Source: DAOULY01 sp034414595 (GTDB lineage Bacteria; Chloroflexota; Dehalococcoidia; SZUA-161; JAUWZY01). Taken from it: a stretch of 64,000 bases of DNA. A program made the position numbers and the translations under genes. The notes beneath the pieces are model-generated. The model had not been told where the DNA came from, searched no databases, and worked only from the letters and a program-made list of their open reading frames with translations. Shown here piece after piece: positions 42,286 through 50,935 of this stretch; the stretch's first letter is position 1; each line of letters starts with the position of its first letter. The stretch is taken from assembly GCA_034414595.1 (NCBI GenBank), contig DAOULY010000021.1, forward strand, positions 62,001-126,000, in the 5' to 3' direction.

Positions 42286-42588
42286 TCATCGCTTCCAGGC
42301 CTTGCGGATGGTGGCCATCAGCTCCTTGATGTATGGTTCACCCTTTTGTTCCAGGATAGCATCGGCGACACAGCCTCCAATATGGTCCTGCAAGATGAGC
42401 AGTGCCACCTCATCGGCAGCCGCGGACAGAGCAGTCAGCTGCTGCACGATATCGATACAATAGCGGTCCTTCTCGATCATGTGCTGAATGCCCTTGGCCT
42501 GACCCTCGATCTTCCGCATCCTGGCCAGCAGCGCATCCTTGCCCTTGCTGTAGGGATAGTGCTTTGTCATAACCGGCATAGCACTCAT
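42286..42588 (-). CDS. csoR: copper-sensing repressor CsoR (100 aa)
   Basis: Helical DUF156 repressor that releases DNA on binding Cu(I). Present: LLARMRKIEGQAKGIQHMI, the first ligand in DRYCIDI, and the second and third in LQDHIGGCV (His-x3-Cys), giving the C-H-C set of CsoR rather than the formaldehyde or nickel variants. ATG 42588 follows AAGGAGA. The palindrome at 42616-42641 is its likely operator. Confidence 0.93.
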   Translation of the reverse strand: MSAMPVMTKHYPYSKGKDALLARMRKIEGQAKGIQHMIEKDRYCIDIVQQLTALSAAADEVALLILQDHIGGCVADAILEQKGEPYIKELMATIRKAWKR

Positions 42589-42615
42589 CGCTCTCCTTAC
42601 TCTACGTTTTTATTT

Positions 42616-42651
42616 ATACTATATACTACCATATAGTATATTTTCTGTCAA
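42616..42651 (-). promoter_or_regulatory. csoR-copA promoter and CsoR operator
   Basis: Minus strand TTGACA (42651-42646), 17 bases, TAGTAT (42628-42623). Nested inverted repeats cover it: ATACTATAT / ATATAGTAT (42616-42624, 42631-42639) and ATATACTA / TAGTATAT (42621-42628, 42634-42641). The 17-mer ATACTACCATATAGTAT has the size and ends (ATAC...GTAT) of the known Bacillus CsoR site. Confidence 0.75.
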
Positions 42652-42712
42652 GAACTGTCTTCAAAATCAATCGTCCTGGCCAAATTTTCATATTGCCCCA
42701 GGGAGAAACTCC

Positions 42713-42741
42713 TTGACATGGGCTTCGTCCTGCAGCAGAAT
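42713..42741 (+). promoter_or_regulatory. promoter of the isochorismatase-like gene
   Basis: TTGACA (42713-42718), 17 bases, CAGAAT (42736-42741); start point near 42748, leader about 47 nt with AGGAGG. Confidence 0.55.
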
Positions 42742-42794
42742 GTATGGGGCGTTAGCGTTAGCAGAAATAAAAGAAAAGATAGGAGGAAGCCATC

Positions 42795-43424
42795 ATGGTA
42801 GCATTCAAGATAGACCCAAAGAAGACCGCCTTGCTTGTATTTGACATGATAAACGATTTCGTAAAGGAAGGAGCACCTTCGGACCATCCTGAAATTCGAA
42901 GGGACCTGGTGCCCCGGTTGAAGAAACTGATAGCACACTGCCGCTCTAAGAGTATCCCGGTCATTTACGTCTGCCATGCCACTCGCAGAGATGGGAGTGA
43001 CATCGGGATCATAGCTGAAATTCTGCCCAAGGTTGCCGCGGGGAAGTTATTGATCAAGGGAACTGAAGGAGTACAGGTCTATGACGAGCTCAAACCTCAA
43101 GAGGGAGATATCGTCATCGAGAAGCGCAGGTATAGTGCCTTTCGCGGCACCGATTTCGAGCTAATCCTCAGAAGCTTGGGCAAAGACACGCTGATAATCA
43201 CCGGTACCACAACGAGCACCGGTATCGAGTCCACAGCACGAGAGGCCCTGGACATGGATATCAAGGTGATTTTCCCCAGCGATGGCACATACTCTGGCGA
43301 TATACCTGATATGGGGTGGGGACCTGTGTCGGGAGAGGAGATCATGAGGGTAGTGCTGACTGTATTGCAGTATCGTTTCGCCAGGGTGTTGACTATCGAT
43401 GAGCTGACAGCTGAGCTCAAATAG
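42795..43424 (+). CDS. isochorismatase-like hydrolase lacking the nucleophile Cys (209 aa)
   Basis: Isochorismatase/nicotinamidase fold. The Asp of the triad is in LLVFDMINDF (D17) and the Lys in EKRRYSAF (K110), but the position of the catalytic Cys in the T-N-x-C-V-E-S-T-A motif is Gly (TTSTGIESTAREA, G143). True isochorismatases such as EntB also lack the Cys, whereas amidases need it. It is therefore either a vinyl-ether hydrolase or inactive as an amidase. AGGAGG precedes ATG; the ornithine cyclodeaminase-family gene follows 55 bp later. Confidence 0.8.
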   Translation: MVAFKIDPKKTALLVFDMINDFVKEGAPSDHPEIRRDLVPRLKKLIAHCRSKSIPVIYVCHATRRDGSDIGIIAEILPKVAAGKLLIKGTEGVQVYDELKPQEGDIVIEKRRYSAFRGTDFELILRSLGKDTLIITGTTTSTGIESTAREALDMDIKVIFPSDGTYSGDIPDMGWGPVSGEEIMRVVLTVLQYRFARVLTIDELTAELK

Positions 43425-43479
43425 CCAAGCGCCACGGCTGATAACAAGCCATCGAGGGATAAAATTCTGCTGTCTCGAT

Positions 43480-44436
43480 ATGGCAACTTTGATCCTGACC
43501 AGAGCAGATTTGAGAGAACTCCTGAACATGGCAGAGGTCCTGGAGGCCCTGGAGCAGGTCTTCCGAGATTATACCGAAGGCAAAGCTGCCATGCCCCCCA
43601 AGGCATACGTAAGCCTGGACAAAGGGGACTTCAGGGCCATGCCCGCTTATGCTTCGGGAGCGGTGGGCCTCAAGTGGGTCAACGTCCATCCCCAGAACCC
43701 GGCCCAGGGCCTGCCCACCGTGATGGCCACTTTGATCTATAGCGATCCCGATACCGGCTATCCACTGGCGGTGATGGATGCCACCGAGATAACCGCCTAC
43801 AGGACCGGGGCCGCGGCGGCCCTCGCCGCAAAATATCTGGCCAGGAGGGATTCACACATTCTGGGCCTCATCGGCGCCGGCCGCCAGGCTCATACACAAC
43901 TCCAGGCCCACGCTGAGGTCTTCGACCTGACATCGGTCAGGGTCTATGACCGCTCCCCGGAGGCAGTGAGGAGGTTCATCAGCTCCTTCCCCCAGCATAG
44001 AGTTGAGGGATGCACGCTAGAGCAGGTTGCCGCTTCGGACATAGTTTGCACCCTGACGCCGGCGCGGGAGCCTGTGCTCCGGAGGGAATTGGTCAGGCCC
44101 GGCACTCACATCAACGCCATCGGGGCCGACGCCGAGGGCAAGCAGGAGCTGGAGCCATTGATATTGAAGGAGGCGCTGGTGGTGGTCGATGACCTGGTGC
44201 AGGCAAGCCGGGCCGGGGAGATCAACGTCCCGCTGAGCAAGGGACAGCTCACCATGGAAGATATCTATGGCACACTGGGAGAGATCATATTGGGCCGCAA
44301 GCCGGGCAGGAATGACGCTGAGACGATAACCGTTTTCGATTCCACAGGGCTGGCCATCGAGGACGTGGCCGCCGCCAGGCTGGTCTACGAAAAGGCTAAG
44401 CAAAAGGGGAAGTATCTATCCCTGGACTTGATTTAG
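43480..44436 (+). CDS. ornithine cyclodeaminase / mu-crystallin family dehydrogenase (318 aa)
   Basis: NAD(P)-dependent family including ornithine cyclodeaminase, archaeal alanine dehydrogenase and imine reductases. Seen: KAYVSLDKGDFRAMPAY, KWVNVHPQNP with the substrate Lys, ATEITAYRTGAAAALAAKYLA, the Rossmann motif LGLIGAGRQAHTQL, HINAIGAD and DLVQASRAGEINV. Length is typical. The last 46 codons are present again, 95% identical, as a fragment at 50637-50774. Substrate cannot be fixed from sequence. Confidence 0.88.
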   Translation: MATLILTRADLRELLNMAEVLEALEQVFRDYTEGKAAMPPKAYVSLDKGDFRAMPAYASGAVGLKWVNVHPQNPAQGLPTVMATLIYSDPDTGYPLAVMDATEITAYRTGAAAALAAKYLARRDSHILGLIGAGRQAHTQLQAHAEVFDLTSVRVYDRSPEAVRRFISSFPQHRVEGCTLEQVAASDIVCTLTPAREPVLRRELVRPGTHINAIGADAEGKQELEPLILKEALVVVDDLVQASRAGEINVPLSKGQLTMEDIYGTLGEIILGRKPGRNDAETITVFDSTGLAIEDVAAARLVYEKAKQKGKYLSLDLI

Positions 44437-44471
44437 CAGTTGGGGATCTCTACCTCGAGCTAAGGAGAAAA

Positions 44472-44499
44472 TTGACGAGTTCACTATTGTGGGTATAAT
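44472..44499 (+). promoter_or_regulatory. promoter of the phosphofructokinase gene
   Basis: TTGACG (44472-44477), 16 bases, TATAAT (44494-44499). Start point near 44506. Confidence 0.65.
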
Positions 44500-44556
44500 A
44501 TCTTCTTATAAATATGGGAGCCACTAAACGTATGCTGCATAATAACAGCAAATGCC

Positions 44557-45672
44557 ATGAAAAAGAGTAGAATAGGCATTCTTACCGGGGGAGGAGACTG
44601 TGCTGGGCTGAACCCGGCCATCAAATGGGTAGTCAAAACTGCCCTGGATGAGCGACTTCAGCGGGAAAGAGACACCGAATACGAGGTCTTGGGGATTCGA
44701 GATGGCTGGAAAGGGCTGGTCGAGTTTGAACCTACAAGTTCGGATGGTCAGGGATATATCGTGTCTCTGAATCAGGAGATGGTCAGGACATGGGATAGAT
44801 ATGGCGGGACTTTTTTGGGGACTTCGCGGACAAATCCATATGATGCTAAGAATGATCGGTCGAAAACAGTACTGAGTAATATAGAGAAGCTTGGCCTGGA
44901 AGCAGTGATAGCTATTGGTGGAGATGATACCCAGGGAGTGGCCTATAAGCTGGCGCAAGAAGGAGTAAACGTTGTCGGCATCCCAAAGACAATCGACAAA
45001 GATCTTCCAGGAACTGACTATACGCTGGGATTTGAGACAGCTTTAAATGTTATCACGGAGGAGGTTGATAGACTGAGGACCACTGCAGGTTCTCATAAAA
45101 GGGTGTTTGTGGTTGAAACAATGGGGAGACATGCAGGCTGGCTGGCTTTGGAAGGGGGGGAATCCTGCGGAGCTTTTATCATCCTGATCCCAGAGTACGA
45201 TTTCTCAGTTGACAAGGTGAATGAGCTGATCCTGGAGGGAAGAAGAGATGGGTCCAGGTATGAGATTATCGTGGTAGCAGAGGGAGCAAAGCCAATAGGT
45301 GGTTCCGAGTCTGTAAAACGAGAGGGTGTGGATAGCTTTGGTCATAAAGTTCTTGGAGGGATCGCAGAGTTTCTGGCTGCGGAAATCAATGAAGCTACCA
45401 AGCTGGACTCGCGAAGTATAGAGCTGAGCCATCTGCAACGCGGTGGTGCTCCCTGTGCTTACGATCGAAGAATGGGGAGGTATTTTGGCATTGCTGCTAT
45501 TGATTTAGTGGTAAGAAAAGATTTTGGGAAGATGGTGAGCTACAAAAACGGTGTGATTACTGCTGTTCCACTTAAAGAGGTCGGGGGGAAGCTGAGGTTA
45601 GTGGACGTTGAGACCCAGTACGATGCTGAAAGGTACAATGGGCGTCGGACTATTCTTAAGAACACAGTATAA
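44557..45672 (+). CDS. pfp: 6-phosphofructokinase, PPi-dependent type (371 aa)
   Basis: Group A phosphofructokinase. N-terminal GILTGGGDCAGLNPAIK, GGTFLGTSRTNP, active-site loop PKTIDKDLPGTDYTLGFETA, ETMGRHAGWLAL and ELSHLQRGGAPCAYDR. Two residues that set the phosphoryl donor are D124 in IGGDDTQG (Gly in ATP enzymes) and K144 in PKTID (Gly in ATP enzymes); both are of the pyrophosphate type. This predicts a reversible enzyme serving glycolysis and gluconeogenesis. No ribosome-binding site is obvious. The aldolase gene follows 17 bp later. Confidence 0.9.
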   Translation: MKKSRIGILTGGGDCAGLNPAIKWVVKTALDERLQRERDTEYEVLGIRDGWKGLVEFEPTSSDGQGYIVSLNQEMVRTWDRYGGTFLGTSRTNPYDAKNDRSKTVLSNIEKLGLEAVIAIGGDDTQGVAYKLAQEGVNVVGIPKTIDKDLPGTDYTLGFETALNVITEEVDRLRTTAGSHKRVFVVETMGRHAGWLALEGGESCGAFIILIPEYDFSVDKVNELILEGRRDGSRYEIIVVAEGAKPIGGSESVKREGVDSFGHKVLGGIAEFLAAEINEATKLDSRSIELSHLQRGGAPCAYDRRMGRYFGIAAIDLVVRKDFGKMVSYKNGVITAVPLKEVGGKLRLVDVETQYDAERYNGRRTILKNTV

Positions 45673-45689
45673 TGAAATAGAGGAATAGT

Positions 45690-46973
45690 ATGCCTGAAGG
45701 CTCTATCGTACCTGCTAAAATTGACGCTCTGGTAAAGGATACTGTCTTTGCCCCTGACAGCCAAGGCAAGGAAAGACACCAGCAGACAATTCGGGAATTA
45801 GCTTCCACCCATGGCATCTTTCCAGCAAGCATTCAAGGCCTGTATGAAGCGGCAGGCAAAGGGCTGTATAGTGGCATAACGGTCCCGGCTATAAATATCC
45901 GTGGAATCACCTATCACGTGGCAAGGGCGGTCTTCAGGGCTGCTCTGAAGGATAGAGTCGGTGCCTTCATCTTCGAAATCGCCCGCTCCGAGATAGGCTA
46001 TACAGGGCAAAGGCCAGGGGAATATGCAGCCTCTGTGCTGGCTGCTGCGATTAGGGAAGGGTTCAAGGGCCCTGTTTTTCTCCAGGGTGACCATTTTCAG
46101 ATAAACGCTGGCAAATATGCCTCGGAGCCAGAAGGGGAATCGAACGCAATAAGAGGGTTGATTCAAGAGGCAGTCAATGCTGGATTCTTCAACATCGATA
46201 TAGATGCTTCTACTATTGTGGATTTGGGGAAAAAGACTCTCGCTGAACAGCAGGAAAATAATTGCCTGGTCACTGCTGAGATGACAAAGTTTATACGGAG
46301 TATTGAGCCTGAAGAAATAACCATCTCTGTCGGCGGCGAGATTGGGGAAGTGGGCAAGAGGAACAGCACGGTGGATGATCTCAGGGCCTTTATGTCAGGA
46401 TACCTTAGACTATTAGGCCCAAATGTCAAAGGAATTTCGAAAATCAGCGTGCAAACCGGGACGACTCATGGGGGAGTAGTCCTACCTGATGGGTCGATTG
46501 CAAGTGTTGAGATTGACTTCAAAACTCTGAAGGAGCTATCCAAAGTGGCGCGTGAAGAATATGGTATGTGTGGCGCGGTGCAGCATGGAGCCTCCACTCT
46601 GCCGGATGAGGCATTTGGCCATTTCCCGCAAGTCGGCACAGCAGAAGTGCATCTGGCTACGGGATTCCAAAACATTATCTATGACAGCCCCTATTTCCCC
46701 AAAGAGCTGTTGAATGATATCAATAGACATCTTTCTAATAAATACAGCAATGAGAGAAAACAGGGGCAAACGGACGAGCAATTCCTGTATAAAACTCGAA
46801 AGAAAGCCTTTGGTGATTTCAAGAAGGAAATATGGGGTCTCCCTGAAAGCAATCTAAGCGCGATAAGAGAGGAGCTTGAGACTCGTTTCTCTCTGCTTTT
46901 CCAGAAGCTAAATGTCACAGGGACAAGGGACCTGGTCAGCAGGTTCGTAGTTAGTCCGTCCACGCTTGAATAA
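45690..46973 (+). CDS. class II (zinc) fructose-bisphosphate aldolase family protein (427 aa)
   Basis: Zinc aldolase of the long class II type, cleaving fructose-1,6-bisphosphate or a related ketose bisphosphate. Seen: PAINIRGITYHVARAVF, the zinc His in FLQGDHFQ, ITISVGGEIGEVG, SVQTGTTHGGVV and the late VQHGASTLPDEAF. Length of about 430 aa exceeds the usual 280-360. AGAGGA precedes ATG. Paired with PPi-type PFK in one operon. The final 157 bases lie in a 201-bp repeat found again after the cation ATPase. Confidence 0.85.
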   Translation: MPEGSIVPAKIDALVKDTVFAPDSQGKERHQQTIRELASTHGIFPASIQGLYEAAGKGLYSGITVPAINIRGITYHVARAVFRAALKDRVGAFIFEIARSEIGYTGQRPGEYAASVLAAAIREGFKGPVFLQGDHFQINAGKYASEPEGESNAIRGLIQEAVNAGFFNIDIDASTIVDLGKKTLAEQQENNCLVTAEMTKFIRSIEPEEITISVGGEIGEVGKRNSTVDDLRAFMSGYLRLLGPNVKGISKISVQTGTTHGGVVLPDGSIASVEIDFKTLKELSKVAREEYGMCGAVQHGASTLPDEAFGHFPQVGTAEVHLATGFQNIIYDSPYFPKELLNDINRHLSNKYSNERKQGQTDEQFLYKTRKKAFGDFKKEIWGLPESNLSAIREELETRFSLLFQKLNVTGTRDLVSRFVVSPSTLE

Positions 46974-47017
46974 CGGAGGCCGATGCCAGCTTGAAACTGT
47001 GGCACATCCCACGTTTG
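46817..47017. repeat. 201-bp direct repeat, copy A
   Basis: Gapless match to 50400-50600, about 13 differences. Covers the last 52 codons of the aldolase gene and 44 bases beyond. Confidence 0.95.
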
Positions 47018-47134
47018 TCTGTAATGTGTGGCAGGAGTAACGAAAGCTCGTTTTGTTGGATATCCATATAAGACAGCGTAACAATCAGCCAGATTGGTAA
47101 GTTGACAAAGCTGGCCTCTATTTGGTATCTTTTC

Positions 47135-47650
47135 TCCATGTGTGAAACTATGGCCCTGTTTCTGGCCTCTCAGTTCGTTTTCCGCCAGATCGATAAGAGC
47201 AACCCCCACACCTAGGCAGCCCTTAGCAAGTTGTCGCGGGCGCTGCCGCTAGGGCTGACCGAACTCTTGGAAGAAAGCATCCGTGCGATTGGAAAGAAGC
47301 CGCCCAACGCGGATTTCATTCGCATCTTCGAGCAGGTGGCTATAGCATGGGGTACACAGCGGAGGATGAGAATCAAGTACCAATCCCTCAAAAGCCCTGA
47401 AAGCCGGGAGTGGTATCTGGAACCCTATTTCGTGGAAATGACCGGGGTGGGTTACTCAACCTATGTTATTGGCCTGACCAGCCAGGATGGATGGAGTGGC
47501 ATTATCACTTTCAAACTTGACCGCATCAAGGAGGTGAAATTGCCCGAGGAAGGCTTCGACATTCCACTAGGGCTGAGCCTTGAGAAGTTGCTGGGCTCAA
47601 GTTGGGGCGTGATCTGGGGAGGGGAGACCGAAGTAAGACTGATGTACTAA
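47135..47650 (+). pseudogene. WYL-domain transcriptional regulator remnant
   Basis: In one frame: MALFLASQFVFRQIDKSNPH (a typical pre-WYL helix), T, then TAG at about 47213, then AALSKLSRALPLGLTELLEE and a full WYL domain with MRIKYQSLKSPESREWYLEP, YVIGLTSQDG and FKLDRIKEVKLPEEGF. The helix-turn-helix part that WYL proteins carry at the N terminus is gone. A TTG at 47231 could restart translation (139 aa) but lacks a ribosome-binding site. The truncation point is close to the end of repeat copy A, so the damage goes with the rearrangement. Confidence 0.75.
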
Positions 47651-47666
47651 TACTGGGGGCAACCCA

Positions 47667-50438
47667 ATGCCAGAATCTGGTGATTTCTACTTAAAAACGG
47701 TCCAAGACTGCTTCGAAGCTCTAAAAACAAAAGAAAATGGCCTTTCGAATGCGGACGCTCAAAAACGGCTTACTCAATACGGTGAAAATCAGCTCATCAC
47801 TTTAGCAAAGACACCAAGGTGGTTGCAGTTTTTACTTCAATTCAAGGATGTCCTCGTCATTATCCTCATCATCGCCGGAATCATTTCTTATGCTATTGGT
47901 GATTTTCGCGGTGGCTCTATTATGTTCACAATTGTATTGATAAACGCGTTTATCGGTTATCTTCAAGAACATAAGGCAGAACGCATTGTGGATTCCCTTA
48001 AGAAGTTGATTCAATCTCCTGCCAAAGTTTATAGAGACGGTGAATTGATTGAGCTGCCCCAAGCCAGACTGGTTCCGGGGGATATTCTATTCCTTGAGGA
48101 AGGCGATAAAGTTCCTGCCGACATTCGTATAATTGAATCATTTAATCTGAGAACCAATGACTTTTCCTTGACGGGTGAGTCAATGCCTCAGGAAAAACAC
48201 AGTAACACAATAAAGAAGAGATCATCTCTGGCAGACCGTGACAATATGGCATTTCTCGGTACTACCGTCGCTACGGGTAGTGCAAAAGGGGTAATCGTGG
48301 CAACGGGGATGAGCACAGAACTAGGGAGAATTGCAGGCCTGACACAGGAAGAAAAGAAGTCGAAATCTCCTTTACAGCTGGAGATGCAGTCTATTGCCAA
48401 CAGAATCACTGTTTTTGCCATAATAATTGCCATTATGCTCTTCAGCGTTACCATTTGGCAGGGGCTTGGTATGAATTTGGCACTCATCTATGCCCTGGGC
48501 ATTGCAGTTGCTGTTGTTCCCCAAGCACTTCCAATGCAAATCACAGTAGCACTATCAAATGGTGTAGCCCGTTTGGCAAGAAAGAATGCCGTCATTAAGA
48601 AGCTATCTTCCGTAGAGACCTTAGGATCAACGAATGTCATTTGTACAGATAAAACGGGTACGCTTACCAGAAATGAAATGACTGTAAAATATATTTGGTT
48701 CGATGGCCATCAATATGAAGTCACGGGAGTTGGCTACGAGCCAGAGGGAGATATACTGGATTCCAATGGTAAGAAACTGACATGGCAGGAGATTAAAAAA
48801 ATAGAAATAATACTCGATACAGCCACCATGGCATCTAATGCAGAAATTCATGCAGCTGATAAGGATCACACAAGCTGGTATCCAATTGGCGATCCAACCG
48901 AGGCTGCACTTATCACTGTATCAACGAAACTGGGGACGCGCTCTCCCGAGGAGGACGAGGAAAATCCAGAGCTCAAGGAATTTCCCTTTGATTCTGAGCG
49001 TAAAAGGATGAGTTCTATTCGACAATTTGACAATAAGAAAGTCATATGTATGAAAGGAGCAGTCGAGTCTGTTCTTGCAGTTAGCAAATACATCTACAAA
49101 CAAGGTGAAGCAGCCAAGCTCACAAAGAAGGATGCTGAAATGCTGAATACGCTAAACGTCGAATACTCTAGGAAGGCAATGCGCGTATTAGCATTTGGAT
49201 ACAGGGAACTAAAAGATGATAAACATGATTATGAGATGGATGATGCTGAGAAAAACATAATCTTGTTAGGTTTGATGGCAATGAATGACCCTGCAAAGGA
49301 AGGTGTTAAAGAGGCAGTAGAAAGTGCCCATGAAGCACATATCAAAACCTATATAATGACCGGCGACCATGCCATCACAGCACAGGCCGTAGGAAAGCAA
49401 ATTCACCTCTCTCACGAAAACGAAGAGGCAGTTGTAATTACCGGGGAAGAGCTGTCTGAAACAAAGGACGAAAAGCTAACACAGGTTATGGAAGATCATG
49501 AATCTCTTATTTTCTCCCGAGTTTCCCCAGAGGATAAACTGCGAATTGTCAAAGTGTTAAAAGCCAAAGGAGAGGTAGTTGCAGTTACAGGAGATGGGGT
49601 GAATGACGCTCCGGCTCTAAAAAGTGCCCACATCGGTGTTGCAATGGGGAGTATTGGTACTGATGTTGCCAAGGAAGCTGCTGAACTTGTACTGCTTGAT
49701 GATAACTTCTCAACACTTGTATATGCAATACGAGAAGGCAGAACAATTTATAACAACCTAAAGAAAACAATAATCGCATCTCTGACTAGCAACATCGGGG
49801 AACTGGCTATTGTTCTTTTGGGGCTAGCTGGGGGTGCCTTGTTTGGCTGGCCAATCCCAATTCTGGTTATTCAAATACTGGCAATCGATCTACTTGCAGA
49901 GATTTTGCCGCTTACCGCTCTTACCTTTGATCCAGGCTCAAGCGATTTAATGACCTCTCCACCCCGAAGGCAAGAAGAACACATCCTAAACAGATCTATA
50001 ATGTTTGAGATTCTGTTCTTGGGATTTCTTATGGGAGCTCTCGGTTTTGCAAATTTCGTGATTTTCATGGGGCGCACGGGTGCTGAGCTTACAATGACCC
50101 ATGATTTGTATCCAAGAGCTACCACCTTAGGTTACGCTACTATTGTCTTCTGTCAGTTTGCCAATATCTTATCGAGAAGATACAACTACGATTCTTTTTT
50201 CAATGTTAATTTTTGGAGCAACAAGAAGATACTATGGTCTATTATTATCTCAATTGGATTCACCATGACAGCAATATACACCCCATTCATAAATAGGTTT
50301 TTGGGATTTGCTCCCTTAACCCTCAGCGATTGGGCAAGTGTTCTCGTTGCGGCAGTTTTATTCCTACTAGCTCATGAAATCATCAAGGCTTTCAAACGCT
50401 CAAGAAGGAAATATGGAGCCTCCCTGAAAGCAATCTAA
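47667..50438 (+). CDS. P2-type cation-transporting ATPase (923 aa)
   Basis: P-type ATPase of the Ca2+/Na+/K+ (P2) group. N-terminal cation ATPase domain (GLSNADAQKRLTQYGENQL), actuator LTGESMPQEK, M4 motif VVPQALPMQ, phosphorylation site ICTDKTGTLTRNEM, KGAVESVL nucleotide-domain motif, MTGDHAITA, VTGDGVNDAPALKSAHIGVAMG and six C-terminal helices. The M4 motif has Gln where SERCA-type pumps have the ion-binding Glu (PEGLP), so ion choice is uncertain. The gene is clearly A+T-richer than its surroundings. The last 12 residues are read out of frame from repeat copy B. Confidence 0.92.
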   Translation: MPESGDFYLKTVQDCFEALKTKENGLSNADAQKRLTQYGENQLITLAKTPRWLQFLLQFKDVLVIILIIAGIISYAIGDFRGGSIMFTIVLINAFIGYLQEHKAERIVDSLKKLIQSPAKVYRDGELIELPQARLVPGDILFLEEGDKVPADIRIIESFNLRTNDFSLTGESMPQEKHSNTIKKRSSLADRDNMAFLGTTVATGSAKGVIVATGMSTELGRIAGLTQEEKKSKSPLQLEMQSIANRITVFAIIIAIMLFSVTIWQGLGMNLALIYALGIAVAVVPQALPMQITVALSNGVARLARKNAVIKKLSSVETLGSTNVICTDKTGTLTRNEMTVKYIWFDGHQYEVTGVGYEPEGDILDSNGKKLTWQEIKKIEIILDTATMASNAEIHAADKDHTSWYPIGDPTEAALITVSTKLGTRSPEEDEENPELKEFPFDSERKRMSSIRQFDNKKVICMKGAVESVLAVSKYIYKQGEAAKLTKKDAEMLNTLNVEYSRKAMRVLAFGYRELKDDKHDYEMDDAEKNIILLGLMAMNDPAKEGVKEAVESAHEAHIKTYIMTGDHAITAQAVGKQIHLSHENEEAVVITGEELSETKDEKLTQVMEDHESLIFSRVSPEDKLRIVKVLKAKGEVVAVTGDGVNDAPALKSAHIGVAMGSIGTDVAKEAAELVLLDDNFSTLVYAIREGRTIYNNLKKTIIASLTSNIGELAIVLLGLAGGALFGWPIPILVIQILAIDLLAEILPLTALTFDPGSSDLMTSPPRRQEEHILNRSIMFEILFLGFLMGALGFANFVIFMGRTGAELTMTHDLYPRATTLGYATIVFCQFANILSRRYNYDSFFNVNFWSNKKILWSIIISIGFTMTAIYTPFINRFLGFAPLTLSDWASVLVAAVLFLLAHEIIKAFKRSRRKYGASLKAI

Positions 50439-50600
50439 GCGCGATAAGAGAGGAGCTTGAAAATCGTTTCTCTCTGCTTTTCCAGAAGCTAAATGTCATT
50501 GGGACAAAAGACTTGGTCAGCAGGTTCGTAGTTAGTCCGTCCACGCTTGAATAACGGAGGCCAATACCAGCTTGAAACTGTGGTACATCCCATGTTTGTC
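50400..50600. repeat. 201-bp direct repeat, copy B
   Basis: Partner of 46817-47017. The aldolase frame is kept through its stop codon (e.g. SLPESNLSAIREELENRF), with mostly conservative changes, so it is the 3' end of a paralogue or homologous aldolase gene. Confidence 0.95.
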
Positions 50601-50636
50601 CAGATTGTATGGCTGTAAGAGAGCATTGCCGGACAA

Positions 50637-50774
50637 AAGCCGGGCAGGAATGACGCTGAGGCGATAACCGTTTTCAATTCCACAGGGCTGGCCATTGAGG
50701 ATGTGGCCGCCGCCAGGCTGGTCTACGAAAAGGCCAAGCAAAAGGGGAAGTATCTATCCCTGGAGTTGACTTAG
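50637..50774 (+). pseudogene. 3' fragment of an ornithine-cyclodeaminase-family gene
   Basis: 138 bases match 44299-44436 without gaps, about 7 differences, including the stop codon; most changes are synonymous. It encodes the last 45 residues (FNSTGLAIEDVAAARLVYEK region). No start or upstream part is present. Confidence 0.9.
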
Positions 50775-50935
50775 CGATTTATTGTGTGCCAAACAATCTG
50801 GACTTGCGTTCCCCCGCATCTATTAAAAGAAGCTGATTTGCATCAGTCTTACATTATAAATTGACTTTTGTACATGTCGCCGAGCTTCGTAGCATATATA
50901 TCATTGGCGCGAACACAGTGAGCAGATAAGTCGTG

